DNA of 64,000 nt from an uncultured Clostridia bacterium (GCA_948473085.1 CAOKWH010000007.1:22897-86896), one strand, 5' to 3'; positions 34,876 through 42,161 are shown, numbered from the stretch's first letter. Notes: generated by a model not told the origin, from the sequence alone. Numbers and translations: made by a program.

Positions 34876-35103
34876 TTATCGGTTCACCTCCGGCTTATCG
34901 GTGCGACCCAAGAGGAAGTCAACGGAGCAATCGAGGTAGTCGGCAATGCGGGATATTTTATCGCAGGAAGGTGAGGTTGTGCGCTTTTCCAGGTCATAGA
35001 TGAAACTTTTTGTCAAGTTACAATCAGTAAGTAAAACAGAAATAGTAATTCCTTTAGTTTTACATAGAGTTTTGATTGTTGTGGAAATTTGAATATTTTG
35101 CAC
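34876..35103 (-). CDS. XRE regulator, copy A of a duplicated XRE/peptide module
   Basis: Protein of 75 residues, almost entirely one helix-turn-helix domain (TIKTLCKTKGITISVLLTDC, recognition-helix region NLTKSFIYDLEK). The last 20 residues (YLDCSVDFLLGRTDKPEVNR) are identical to copy B. It starts at GTG 35103 behind GGAGGTG and diverges from a 38-aa peptide gene. It most likely represses that gene and itself through the sites at 35141-35185. Confidence 0.82.
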   Translation of the reverse strand: MQNIQISTTIKTLCKTKGITISVLLTDCNLTKSFIYDLEKRTTSPSCDKISRIADYLDCSVDFLLGRTDKPEVNR

Positions 35104-35140
35104 AATTACACCTCCGATATTTTGTGTACAATATAGTTTT

Positions 35141-35192
35141 TACGGAAAAATCCGCAAAAACTATTGAACTACGGAAATTTCCGTATTATAAT
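35141..35192 (+). promoter_or_regulatory. Module A promoter with operators
   Basis: O1 is TACGGAAAAATCCGCA (35141-35156). O2 is the perfect palindrome TACGGAAATTTCCGTA (35170-35185). O2 occupies the 17-bp spacer between TTGAAC (35164-35169) and TATAAT (35187-35192), so binding would exclude RNA polymerase. Confidence 0.82.
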
Positions 35193-35245
35193 ATAACTGT
35201 GGTTAAGAGATAGCCACAGTATAGCACAAAAGGAGGATAAAGCCA

Positions 35246-35362
35246 ATGAGCAGGAAAAAGAAAGGCCGCAAGAACAACACACTCGAAAAGCTTGTTCTTG
35301 CGACCGCCGTCTTAAATCTCATTGAGGCATTGATAGAGATTATCAATAAACTCATTGAGTAG
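35246..35362 (+). CDS. 38-aa basic/amphipathic peptide, module A
   Basis: MSRKKKGRKNNTLEKL is followed by a hydrophobic/amphipathic helix (VLATAVLNLIEALIEIINKL). The lysine-rich start and helix resemble small membrane-active toxins, but no known family is assigned. It is translated from AGGAGGATAAAGCCA-ATG. It stands under a strong promoter held by the divergent XRE regulator, and a 39-aa paralogue lies 570 bp downstream. Too short for normal gene finding. Confidence 0.65.
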   Translation: MSRKKKGRKNNTLEKLVLATAVLNLIEALIEIINKLIE

Positions 35363-35388
35363 CAGGAAGGGGCGAAAGCCCCCTCCTG
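35363..35388 (+). terminator. Terminator-like hairpin, module A
   Basis: CAGGAAGGGGC-GAAA-GCCCCCTCCTG directly after the peptide stop codon; a second AAAAAG/CTTTTT hairpin follows. The same sequence ends module B. Confidence 0.65.
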
Positions 35389-35452
35389 TTAAAAAGGATA
35401 GCTTTTTCGCTGCTCGTTGTCAAGATGGAGGAAAGGAGAGATAAAAGCCCAT

Positions 35453-35680
35453 TTACCGATTCACCTCCGGCTTATCGGTACGCCCTAAGAGGAAGTCCAC
35501 CGAGCAGTCGAGGTAGTCGGCGATGGCCTCTAATTTATCGGCAGATGGAGCTTGCGCCTTTTTTTCAAGGTCGTACATAAAGTTACGGTTAATGCTGCAA
35601 TTTTCCAATAGGCTTTTTACAGTTATTTTTTTGGATTTACAAAGTGTTTTGATGGTGTTAGCTAATTGTATATTATTCAT
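35453..35680 (-). CDS. XRE regulator, copy B of a duplicated XRE/peptide module
   Basis: Protein of 75 residues, the same length as copy A with an identical 20-residue C-terminus. The HTH region is different (LLENCSINRNFMYDLEKKAQ against LLTDCNLTKSFIYDLEKRTT), in line with the changed operator. ATG 35680 is chosen for GGAGG upstream; the frame is open to 35713. Confidence 0.82.
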   Translation of the reverse strand: MNNIQLANTIKTLCKSKKITVKSLLENCSINRNFMYDLEKKAQAPSADKLEAIADYLDCSVDFLLGRTDKPEVNR

Positions 35681-35716
35681 AACAAAAAACCTCCATGTTT
35701 GTATAAAACGCAAAAA

Positions 35717-35768
35717 TACAGCAATTACTGTAAAAGCACTTGAAATACAGCAAAAACTGTATTATAAT
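35717..35768 (+). promoter_or_regulatory. Module B promoter with operators
   Basis: O1 is TACAGCAATTACTGTA (35717-35732) and O2 is TACAGCAAAAACTGTA (35746-35761). O2 fills the 17-bp spacer between TTGAAA (35740-35745) and TATAAT (35763-35768). The spacing O1-O2 is 29 bp, as in module A, but the half-site is TACAG instead of TACGGA. Confidence 0.82.
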
Positions 35769-35820
35769 ATAACTGTGGTTAAAGACAACCACAGTATAGC
35801 ACAAAAGGAGGATAAAGCCA

Positions 35821-35940
35821 ATGAGCGGGAAAAAGAAAAGCAGCCGCAAGAAGCTACCCATCGAAAAGATACTTCTTGCAACTGCCGTCTTAAATCTCAT
35901 TGAGGCATTGATAGAGATTATCAATAAACTCATTGAGTAG
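35821..35940 (+). CDS. 39-aa basic/amphipathic peptide, module B
   Basis: MSGKKKSSRKKLPIEKI followed by LLATAVLNLIEALIEIINKL. The C-terminal 22 residues are identical to the module A peptide, while the basic N-terminus differs. Same ribosome-binding site and same following hairpin as module A. Function unknown; a membrane-active or signalling peptide is possible. Confidence 0.65.
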   Translation: MSGKKKSSRKKLPIEKILLATAVLNLIEALIEIINKLIE

Positions 35941-35966
35941 CAGGAAGGGGCGAAAGCCCCCTCCTG
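35941..35966 (+). terminator. Terminator-like hairpin, module B
   Basis: Exact copy of the 26-bp hairpin that ends module A. Confidence 0.65.
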
Positions 35967-36025
35967 TTAAAAAAGGATAGCTTTTTCGCTGCTCGTTGTC
36001 AATAAAAATTATCAAGGAGGAAATA

Positions 36026-36115
36026 ATGGAAACTTTGTATTTGATGTTTAAAGGGCTGGAAGCACTGTTTTATCTGTCGGTCATTGTCTATATCGTAAGG
36101 GGGTGGAAGCAGTGA
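36026..36115 (+). CDS. 29-aa single-helix membrane peptide
   Basis: METLYLMFKGLEALFYLSVI then VYIVRGWKQ: one membrane helix with a positive C-terminus. It follows AAGGAGGAAATA and its stop codon overlaps the start of the next XRE gene (GTGA). Function unknown; the coupling suggests a peptide-regulator pair. Confidence 0.5.
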   Translation: METLYLMFKGLEALFYLSVIVYIVRGWKQ

Positions 36116-36324
36116 GTATAGGTGCAAATATCCGCCGGTTGAGGGAGAAACAGGGCTTGACACAGGCAGAACTGGCAAGCCGGCTGTATATCACACAGTC
36201 CATGCTCTGCCAGATTGAACGGGAAACCAAGAACCCCTCTCTGCAGGTGTGCAAGTCACTGGCAGATATTCTGGGCTGCCGGATGGAAACCCTGCTGGCA
36301 GAGCAGCCGGAACCCGGTGCATAA
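36112..36324 (+). CDS. XRE-family regulator
   Basis: Protein of 70 residues, a single helix-turn-helix (ANIRRLREKQGLTQAELASR, then YITQSMLCQIERETKNPSL and SLADILGCRMETLLAEQ). GTG 36112 overlaps the stop of the 29-aa peptide and is preferred to GTG 36103. It is the first rightward regulator of the early region. Confidence 0.8.
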   Translation: MSIGANIRRLREKQGLTQAELASRLYITQSMLCQIERETKNPSLQVCKSLADILGCRMETLLAEQPEPGA

Positions 36325-36380
36325 AAAAACCGCCCCGGTGCAGCAACACCAAGAGCGGCAAAGGAAAAACTACTGACTAT

Positions 36381-36436
36381 CTATTGGGGATTGACGATGA
36401 TCGCACAGCATAGGAGGTTAAGTCCCAATAGTTTTT
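36381..36436 (+). promoter_or_regulatory. Hairpin with T-run in the leader of the early genes
   Basis: CTATTGGG (36381-36388) pairs with CCCAATAG (36424-36431), followed by TTTTTG. An upstream AAAAACTA (~36366-36373) could pair with the TAGTTTTT side instead. It could be a terminator or an attenuator before 36470. Confidence 0.45.
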
Positions 36437-36469
36437 GTGAGTAGGTGAATTAAATCACAAGGAGGAACG

Positions 36470-36754
36470 ATGAATAACAAACCTCTACCCGTAGGTCTTG
36501 CTCATGTCGAGATTAAAGAGGCACTGAATGGTATGGCCCAGATTTACATTGACGGGAAAAAAGTCAATGGAGTAATTGGGTATAAAATCGAGCAGGACGC
36601 TGCAGAAAAACGGGTACCGATCCTGACAATGCAAGTCCAATGTGAATTAGACCTTGATTGTGGAGCGATACCCGTCCTACCCGAACCGTGGTCGTGGTTT
36701 TACGAACCCAAGGTACCGGGATTTACCGATGTACGAGATATAGGGAAGTCCTGA
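36470..36754 (+). CDS. Phage early protein, unknown function
   Basis: Protein of 94 residues with a beta-rich pattern (AQIYIDGKKVNGVIGYKIEQD, split: the turn GKKVNG and later RVPILTMQVQCELDLDCGAIPVL). No family recognised. It follows CAAGGAGGAACG. The last 55 bp overlap a convergent minus-strand ORF. Confidence 0.6.
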   Translation: MNNKPLPVGLAHVEIKEALNGMAQIYIDGKKVNGVIGYKIEQDAAEKRVPILTMQVQCELDLDCGAIPVLPEPWSWFYEPKVPGFTDVRDIGKS

Positions 36755-36924
36755 ATAAAGCCGACCGGATACCGATTGTACAGCTTGCAGTAATCTGCAT
36801 GGCCGCAGATACTATGGCAACAATCGACGGCGACGACTTTATTATCTTCCCAAGTAATTACAATACCGATGGCCCGGTTTTCGTAATCGCAATATCCAGT
36901 ATCACCGCTTGAAAGAGTGGACAC
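36700..36924 (-). CDS. Small Cys-rich protein, convergent in early region
   Basis: Protein of 74 residues from GTG 36924 with a well-placed AAAGGGGGTG ribosome-binding site. The sequence (AIGIVITWEDNKVVAVDCCH, then SICGHADYCKLYNRYPVGFI) has a protein-like mix of Cys, His and aromatic residues not expected from a shadow frame. It is the only minus-strand candidate in the early region. Function unknown. Confidence 0.45.
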   Translation of the reverse strand: MSTLSSGDTGYCDYENRAIGIVITWEDNKVVAVDCCHSICGHADYCKLYNRYPVGFIQDFPISRTSVNPGTLGS

Positions 36925-37056
36925 TATTTCACCCCCTTTCCCTCCTATTCTACCATGCGATGCAATAGATGGGGAAGAGGAAAAGTAAATAGGCAAACCC
37001 GGCCAGTCATAGGACAGGCCGGGTGATGGATAGGATAGGACGAGGTGATTTTTAAA

Positions 37057-37263
37057 ATGGCAGTAATCTATACCATACAAACCCCATATGGTCCTTGCCG
37101 GGTGGAGGACAGCTATATCAGCCAGGACCCGCAGGAGGCCGGGCAGCTGCGCCGGCAGGCATACGAGTTTTGCCTGCGTTCCATTGCGGCATTGCCGCTG
37201 GAGCGCCGGGAAGTCTACGATGTATTTATCCGCCGCAAATATGGAGAGGAGGCAGCAAAATGA
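37057..37263 (+). CDS. Small phage protein
   Basis: Protein of 68 residues (MAVIYTIQTPYGPCRVEDSY ...). ATG 37057 is preferred to GTG 37045. It overlaps the next gene by the ATGA motif. No family recognised. Confidence 0.6.
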   Translation: MAVIYTIQTPYGPCRVEDSYISQDPQEAGQLRRQAYEFCLRSIAALPLERREVYDVFIRRKYGEEAAK

Positions 37264-37451
37264 ACCAGCCAGTTAGTACATACAGCGGCAGCGTGGAGCT
37301 GTGCAGATGGGGAAGCGCCTACTATATCTATCGGGATGGGGAGCAGTACTTAGGCCCCCTGCCACCGGAGGATGCGGCCATCGCCTTTGCCAGTGTGCAT
37401 GAGGTTCTGGCCCGGCATTGGGTGCAGGGGAAGGAAACGCCGGAGGGCTGA
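37260..37451 (+). CDS. Small phage protein
   Basis: Protein of 63 residues (SVELCRWGSAYYIYRDGEQY ...), translationally coupled (ATGA) to the gene before it and behind GGAGAGGAGGCAGC. No family recognised. Confidence 0.6.
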   Translation: MNQPVSTYSGSVELCRWGSAYYIYRDGEQYLGPLPPEDAAIAFASVHEVLARHWVQGKETPEG

Positions 37452-37489
37452 CCCCCGCCGGCAGGAAGTAAAAAAGGAGCGATGTGTCA

Positions 37490-37690
37490 ATGCAGATAAA
37501 AACCCACCGTTATTTGTCAGGCCTGTCCTTCCTGCTATTCTTCGGCCTGGCGGCCATGATGGAGAATGCCGGGAGCCTGGAACAGCTACTGCGGCTGTTT
37601 GCGGGCAGTATGGCGGCGCTCTTGTCCTTTGCCTGGAATGCCAGCGAGGGCGGCCTGTATGACTACGACCCCTGGGAGGATGAGCGATGA
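37490..37690 (+). CDS. Small membrane protein
   Basis: Protein of 66 residues with two hydrophobic helices (LSGLSFLLFFGLAAMM; LLRLFAGSMAALLSFAW) and an acidic end. ATG 37490 lies 10 nt after AAGGAG; GTG 37484 is the alternative. It could be any small phage membrane protein; a holin is unlikely this early in the map. Confidence 0.55.
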   Translation: MQIKTHRYLSGLSFLLFFGLAAMMENAGSLEQLLRLFAGSMAALLSFAWNASEGGLYDYDPWEDER

Positions 37691-37917
37691 TACAGCTATG
37701 CAGGAAGGGCTGCCCCAACCGGCGGCCCGGGTGCCAGGATGGCTGCCCCTTGCTTGCCGCCCAGCTCAGGCACAACCAGGCGGAGCAGCGGCACCTAAAG
37801 GAGCACACCGCCCAGCTGGCCGACAGTGTCCGGGGCTGCCTGGAGCAGATGCCGGCCTCAAAACTGAACTGCCATCGCTACAAAAAGGCGGACCATACCC
37901 GAAAACGCCGGACATAG
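37687..37917 (+). CDS. Small Cys-rich phage protein
   Basis: Protein of 76 residues with C-x3-C-x5-C-x3-C at the start (LCRKGCPNRRPGCQDGCPLL), a probable metal-binding cluster, and a basic helical tail. It is coupled to the previous gene by ATGA. Confidence 0.58.
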   Translation: MIQLCRKGCPNRRPGCQDGCPLLAAQLRHNQAEQRHLKEHTAQLADSVRGCLEQMPASKLNCHRYKKADHTRKRRT

Positions 37918-37933
37918 AAAGAAGGGGAACAGC

Positions 37934-38131
37934 TTGGCAATGATTTGTGTAAGCGGCGCCCGGGAGTGCGATGGCTGCGGCCGGTGCTTCCCGGACAGCC
38001 CTATCTACACCTGCCCCGCCTGCGGGGAGGAGCTGGACGCCACTGATACGGTGTATCTCCACAGGGGCGAGGTAATCGGGTGCGCATATTGTACCAACAA
38101 AAAACAGGCCTACGAGGCTATGGAGGGCTAA
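37934..38131 (+). CDS. Small zinc-ribbon phage protein
   Basis: Protein of 65 residues with four CxxC-type pairs (ECDGCGRC, YTCPACGE, GCAYCTN), a likely double zinc ribbon. TTG 37934 fits AAGGGG upstream; ATG 37940 is the alternative. Confidence 0.6.
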   Translation: MAMICVSGARECDGCGRCFPDSPIYTCPACGEELDATDTVYLHRGEVIGCAYCTNKKQAYEAMEG

Positions 38132-38134
38132 ACT

Positions 38135-38332
38135 ATGATGACGATTGAAGGACTGAAAGCGGCTATTTTGTGGGCCGAAAAAAAGGGACACGACGCCGAG
38201 GCGGCGGCTGACAGCTCCCCTTTTGGAGGGGAGGGCAGCGCCGGTTTTGAAAAGGAAGCGCAATACCTCCGCACCGCCGCAGCCTGTATGTGGGAAAAGC
38301 TCGAAAGGCTGGAGAGCGAGGCACAGGTATGA
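38135..38332 (+). CDS. Small phage protein upstream of YqaJ exonuclease
   Basis: Protein of 65 residues, helical and acidic. It overlaps the YqaJ gene by ATGA (38329-38332), so it is coupled to the recombination genes. No family recognised. Confidence 0.55.
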   Translation: MMTIEGLKAAILWAEKKGHDAEAAADSSPFGGEGSAGFEKEAQYLRTAAACMWEKLERLESEAQV

Positions 38333-39306
38333 AGCTCACATATATCAACACCAAGCACATGAGCCGGGATGAATGGCTAAAGCAGCGCCGGAAAGCCATT
38401 GGCGGCAGTGACGCCGCGGCCATCATCGGGCTGAACGCCTATGCTACGCCCTACACAGTATGGGCTGACAAGACCGGCCGGCTGCCGGACAAGCCGGACA
38501 GCGAGGCAATGAGGCAGGGCCGGGATTTGGAGCAGTATGTGGTGGACCGCTTCACCGAGCTGACCGGCAAGCGGGCACGGAAGCTGAACGCCATTATCAA
38601 AAACAGCGAATACCCCTGGGCCTCGGCCAACATCGACCGGGACATCATCGGGGAAAAGGCCGGGCTGGAGTGCAAAACCACCAGCGTACTGAATCTGCGC
38701 AGGTTTAAGGACGGCGAGTTCCCGGAGAACTACTATGTGCAGTGTGTCCATTATCTTGCCATCACCGGCAAAAACCGCTGGTATCTGGCGGTGATGGTCC
38801 TCAACCAGGGCTTTATGGTATACCAGATTACCCGCCACAGGGATGACCGGGTGCCGGATTGGTGCAGCGGCAGCGTCTATGTTTCGGATGATGAGATTGC
38901 AGCCCTGATGGACGCAGAGCGCGGCTTTTGGAAGCTGGTGGAAAACGACACGCCCCCAGAGTTCAGCGGCACACCGGCCGATACAGACGCCCTGTCGGCG
39001 GTTTACACGGGAGGCGGCGGCCGGGTGGAACTGTCCGGCCGGGAGGACACCATCCGGCGGTATCGGTTCCTGAGGGAGCAGATTCGGGTACTGGAAACCG
39101 ACCTTGAGCACTGTGCCCAAACGCTCAAGGAGGATCTGGGGGATCATGAGCAGGGCCAGGCCGGCGGGTTCATTGTAAACTGGAAGCCGCAGGCCCGGCA
39201 GACCTTTGATGTAAAGGCATTTGCCGCAGACCATCCGGAGCTGGATATCAGCAGCTACTACAAAACAAGCACATTCCGAAAGTTTGAAGTGAAAGCGGTC
39301 ATGTAA
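38329..39306 (+). CDS. YqaJ-type phage recombination exonuclease
   Basis: Lambda-exonuclease-like nuclease of 325 residues. WLKQRRKAIGGSDAAAIIGLN is the YqaJ entry motif, and ASANIDRDI ... GLECKTTS supplies the PD-(D/E)xK metal ligands. It digests one DNA strand to give 3' tails for the RecT annealing protein, whose gene follows 12 bp downstream. ATG 38329 overlaps the previous stop codon. Confidence 0.92.
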   Translation: MKLTYINTKHMSRDEWLKQRRKAIGGSDAAAIIGLNAYATPYTVWADKTGRLPDKPDSEAMRQGRDLEQYVVDRFTELTGKRARKLNAIIKNSEYPWASANIDRDIIGEKAGLECKTTSVLNLRRFKDGEFPENYYVQCVHYLAITGKNRWYLAVMVLNQGFMVYQITRHRDDRVPDWCSGSVYVSDDEIAALMDAERGFWKLVENDTPPEFSGTPADTDALSAVYTGGGGRVELSGREDTIRRYRFLREQIRVLETDLEHCAQTLKEDLGDHEQGQAGGFIVNWKPQARQTFDVKAFAADHPELDISSYYKTSTFRKFEVKAVM

Positions 39307-39318
39307 GGGGGAAATAAA

Positions 39319-40200
39319 ATGAACGGAGCCATTCAGAAAGCAACACAGAACAAGCCCCAGGCCGGGGCCAAAAGTGTCAACCAGATTGTGAACAGCATCC
39401 TCGACGGCGAGGCCATGCGCAAGCGGTTCGACGACCTGCTGGGCAAGCGTTCAGCACAGTTTATCAGTTCGCTGGTATCGTTGGTGAATGCCACGCCCCA
39501 GCTGCAGCAGGCAATATGTGAAGCACCGATGACAGTCATCCAGTCGGCGCTCAAGGCGGCCACTTACGACCTGCCCATCGATGCAGCACTGGGATATGCG
39601 TATATTGTGCCGTTTAAAAACAAGCAGCCCGATGGCAGTTTCCGCTACGAGGCGGCTTTCATCCTGGGGTACAAGGGGATGCACCAGCTGGCCATGCGCA
39701 CCGGTGCCTATAAAACCATCAATGTGATGGATGTCCGGGAGGGTGAGCTCCAGCACTATAACCGCCTTACTGAGGAAATCGAACTAAAGTTCATCGAGGA
39801 TGAGGACGAGCGTGAGGCTGCCCCGATTGTTGGATATGTGGGATATTTCCGCCTTATCAACGGCACAGAAAAGACCATCTACATGAGCAAGAAGCAGATA
39901 GAGGCCCACGAAAAGAAGCACCGTAAGGGCCAGTATAGGAGCAAGGGCTGGAGAGAGGACCCGGACGCCATGTCCCGTAAGACGGTGTACCGCCGGCTGA
40001 TTGGCAAGTGGGGCCTGATGTCTATTGACTACCGCACCGCCGATGCCCATACCATAGCGGCTGCCGAGGCCATTGCCACCGGCCAGTTTGACGATGAACC
40101 GGACGCCCCGCAGATTGTGGCAGATTATGAGATTGACCTGGAAACCGGCGAAGCTGTCCCTGCCCCGGCTGCTCAAAGCCCCAGGAAAAGGGGGCGATGA
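39319..40200 (+). CDS. recT: RecT-family single-strand annealing protein
   Basis: Protein of 293 residues with the RecT signatures LPIDAALGYAYIVPF, AAFILGYKGMHQLAMRTG and KKHRKGQYRSKGW. It anneals complementary single strands produced by the YqaJ nuclease. The pair forms the phage's RecA-independent recombination system. Confidence 0.94.
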   Translation: MNGAIQKATQNKPQAGAKSVNQIVNSILDGEAMRKRFDDLLGKRSAQFISSLVSLVNATPQLQQAICEAPMTVIQSALKAATYDLPIDAALGYAYIVPFKNKQPDGSFRYEAAFILGYKGMHQLAMRTGAYKTINVMDVREGELQHYNRLTEEIELKFIEDEDEREAAPIVGYVGYFRLINGTEKTIYMSKKQIEAHEKKHRKGQYRSKGWREDPDAMSRKTVYRRLIGKWGLMSIDYRTADAHTIAAAEAIATGQFDDEPDAPQIVADYEIDLETGEAVPAPAAQSPRKRGR

Positions 40201-40201
40201 A

Positions 40202-41119
40202 TTGGCACGAAGGCGCATGATAGCCCCAGAGATCTGGTTAAGCGAAGATTTTTCCAAGCTGTCGCTGCTGGCAAAGCTGCTGTTTATCGGGATGTTTTCC
40301 CAGGCGGATGACCAGGGCCGGGGGCGTGCCAAACCAGTATACTTGAAATCCATCCTATTCCCCTACGACGAAAAATTGCGGGTTGCCGATGTTGAGACTG
40401 CGTTATCCGAGATAGCCCTGAATATGTCCGTAGCCCTCTATTCCGTCGCCGGGAGCAGCTATTATGAATTTCAAAACTGGAAGAAATGGCAGACCATCGA
40501 CCGCCCGAAACCGTCCGAGCTGCCGCCAAGGGAAGCCGGAAAACCGCATGATGAAGCCGTTTTTCCGGTAGCCGGCAAACAGCCGGGGAAGGATGGGGGA
40601 ATAATCGGCGAAGCGTCGGCGACAAATCGGCGACAGGCCGGCGAACCATCGCCGACGGATACCCGCCTAAAAAGAAAAGAAAGAGAAATAGAAATAGAAA
40701 AGAAGATCCCCCCTATATCCCCCCAGGGGGAACCGCCTGGGGCAAAGAAAAAGGCGGAACCGGCAGCACCAGATTATTCCCAGACCCATTTCAGCCCAGC
40801 CATGATTGCCAAGGTGGACGAGTGGCTGGACTACAAGCAGGAAAAGCACCAGCCCTACAAGCCAACCGGGCTGAAATCCCTTATCACCCAGATACAAAAG
40901 CAGGTGGACAGGCACGGCGAGGGGGCGGTCATACAGCTGATGGACGGCTGCATGGCAGCCAACTACCAGGGCATTATCTGGGACAAGCTGGACAAGGGGC
41001 AGGGCAGTGCGGTCAGACAGCCGGAGGGCAGCGGCAACCCGTTTGCCGACTACCTGAGGGACAGGCAGAGCATCGTGGGGGCTTATGACTACCAGGAGGA
41101 TAAAAACGATGAATATTGA
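40202..41119 (+). CDS. Phage replisome organiser (DnaD-like)
   Basis: Protein of 305 residues. The N-terminal winged-helix part (MIAPEIWLSEDFSKLSLLAK, LLFIGMFSQADDQGR) is typical of phage replication initiators. A low-complexity linker (~120-210) and a C-terminal helical domain (KVDEWLDYKQEKHQPYKPTG, LITQIQKQVDRHGEGAVIQL) follow. TTG 40202 fits the upstream AAAGGGGG. It would bind the phage origin and recruit the helicase with the next gene's product. Confidence 0.82.
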   Translation: MARRRMIAPEIWLSEDFSKLSLLAKLLFIGMFSQADDQGRGRAKPVYLKSILFPYDEKLRVADVETALSEIALNMSVALYSVAGSSYYEFQNWKKWQTIDRPKPSELPPREAGKPHDEAVFPVAGKQPGKDGGIIGEASATNRRQAGEPSPTDTRLKRKEREIEIEKKIPPISPQGEPPGAKKKAEPAAPDYSQTHFSPAMIAKVDEWLDYKQEKHQPYKPTGLKSLITQIQKQVDRHGEGAVIQLMDGCMAANYQGIIWDKLDKGQGSAVRQPEGSGNPFADYLRDRQSIVGAYDYQEDKNDEY

Positions 41120-41777
41120 TGAGACTGCGGCAGTATTGGCAGTTTTGCAAACCGCATACCCGCAATTTTACCGGACTATCACCCGGCAGCAGGTGGACGC
41201 CACCATCGGGCTGTGGGCGGAACTGTTTGCCGAGGAGAGTTTCGAGGTGGTAAAAGCGGCTGTCAAGGCATATATCGTCACCGACACAAAGGGGTTTCCG
41301 CCCCATATCGGGGCCATCAAGGAGGCCATCCGCAAGCTGACCCAGCCGGAGGAGATGACCGAGATGGAAGCCTGGGGCCATGTAGCAAAGGCGCTGCGCA
41401 ACAGCGGCTATCACAGCGCCGCCGAGTTTGAAAAGCTGCCCCCGGTGGTGCAGCGGATTGTGGGCAGCCCGTCCCAGCTCCGGGAGTGGGCCATGATGGA
41501 TACCGGCACGGTGCAGTCGGTGGTGCAGTCCAACTTCATGCGCTCCTACAAGGCCAGGGCGGCTGGTGAACGGGAGTTGCTGGCCCTGCCGCCGCAGGTC
41601 AGGGAAATGATGGGCGGGCTGGCTGCCGGTATGGCGTTCCCGGCGCCGGGGGAGAGCGGCCGGAGCTATGACCTCCAGCAGGTTGAGGCGGATATCGTGG
41701 GGCGGTACCTCCATGCTCCTCCCGGAGCGCAAAGGGGGGGAAACACCGCCGCCTGGCAGGCAGCAAGCGGCAGATAA
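41109..41777 (+). CDS. Replicative helicase loader/inhibitor-like protein
   Basis: Protein of 222 residues. The N-terminal ~70 residues (AAVLAVLQTAYPQFYRTITR and VVKAAVKAYIVTDTKGFPPH) resemble phage G39P-type helicase loader/inhibitors. The rest is helical. ATG 41109 overlaps the end of the replisome organiser gene. Confidence 0.75.
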   Translation: MNIDETAAVLAVLQTAYPQFYRTITRQQVDATIGLWAELFAEESFEVVKAAVKAYIVTDTKGFPPHIGAIKEAIRKLTQPEEMTEMEAWGHVAKALRNSGYHSAAEFEKLPPVVQRIVGSPSQLREWAMMDTGTVQSVVQSNFMRSYKARAAGERELLALPPQVREMMGGLAAGMAFPAPGESGRSYDLQQVEADIVGRYLHAPPGAQRGGNTAAWQAASGR

Positions 41778-41994
41778 GGCTTTGGAACCGGTGATTTGTG
41801 CAATCGTGACAATAGCGGGCAGGGGGTATCCGGCCAAAGCCGGGTTGATGGAAGGGGAGATCGGCCTATTGCCGCTGGTGGATACACCGGAAAAGGAGCG
41901 GGCGGCCAAGGCCCTGTTTGACTGGATGGAGCCGGAACAGGTGCGGCTGATAACCGAGGATGAATATTTGAAGGGACTGGAGGCAGAAGAATGA
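41713..41994 (+). CDS. Phage early protein, unknown function
   Basis: Protein of about 93 residues, overlapping the 3' end of the previous gene. The C-terminal part (AKALFDWMEPEQVRLITEDE) is well formed; the N-terminus is uncertain (ATG 41668 and GTG 41791 are alternatives). No family recognised. Confidence 0.5.
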   Translation: MLLPERKGGETPPPGRQQAADKALEPVICAIVTIAGRGYPAKAGLMEGEIGLLPLVDTPEKERAAKALFDWMEPEQVRLITEDEYLKGLEAEE

Positions 41995-42161
41995 AACTGA
42001 GTGAAAAGGTGCTGTTTACAGCGGCCACCTTTACTGGCCTGATGGCCTACTGCTGGGCAATGACACTGGCAGCGTCTATCCTACATACACCGCCGGCCCT
42101 GGTGGTGTCCCTGCTGGGGGTTGTGGTACTTATTTGGCACCGGATGGAGGAGAGGGAATGA
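41991..42161 (+). CDS. 56-aa two-helix membrane protein
   Basis: Starts MKLSEKVLFTAATFTGLMAY and has a second helix (ALVVSLLGVVVLIWH). It is coupled on both sides by ATGA overlaps. It is below the size cut of many gene finders. Function unknown. Confidence 0.6.
   Translation: MKLSEKVLFTAATFTGLMAYCWAMTLAASILHTPPALVVSLLGVVVLIWHRMEERE

Larger units (their letters stand above)
34876..36002. repeat. Tandem duplication of the XRE/peptide module
   Basis: Module A spans 34876-35424 and module B 35453-36002. Both have the same order, spacing and direction: XRE gene (minus), two operators 29 bp apart, peptide gene (plus), terminator hairpin and ~35 bp trailer. The DNA after the promoters (GTGGTTAAG/AGACAACC leader, peptide 3' half, trailer) is nearly identical, while the HTH recognition regions and operators differ. 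Confidence 0.88.
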
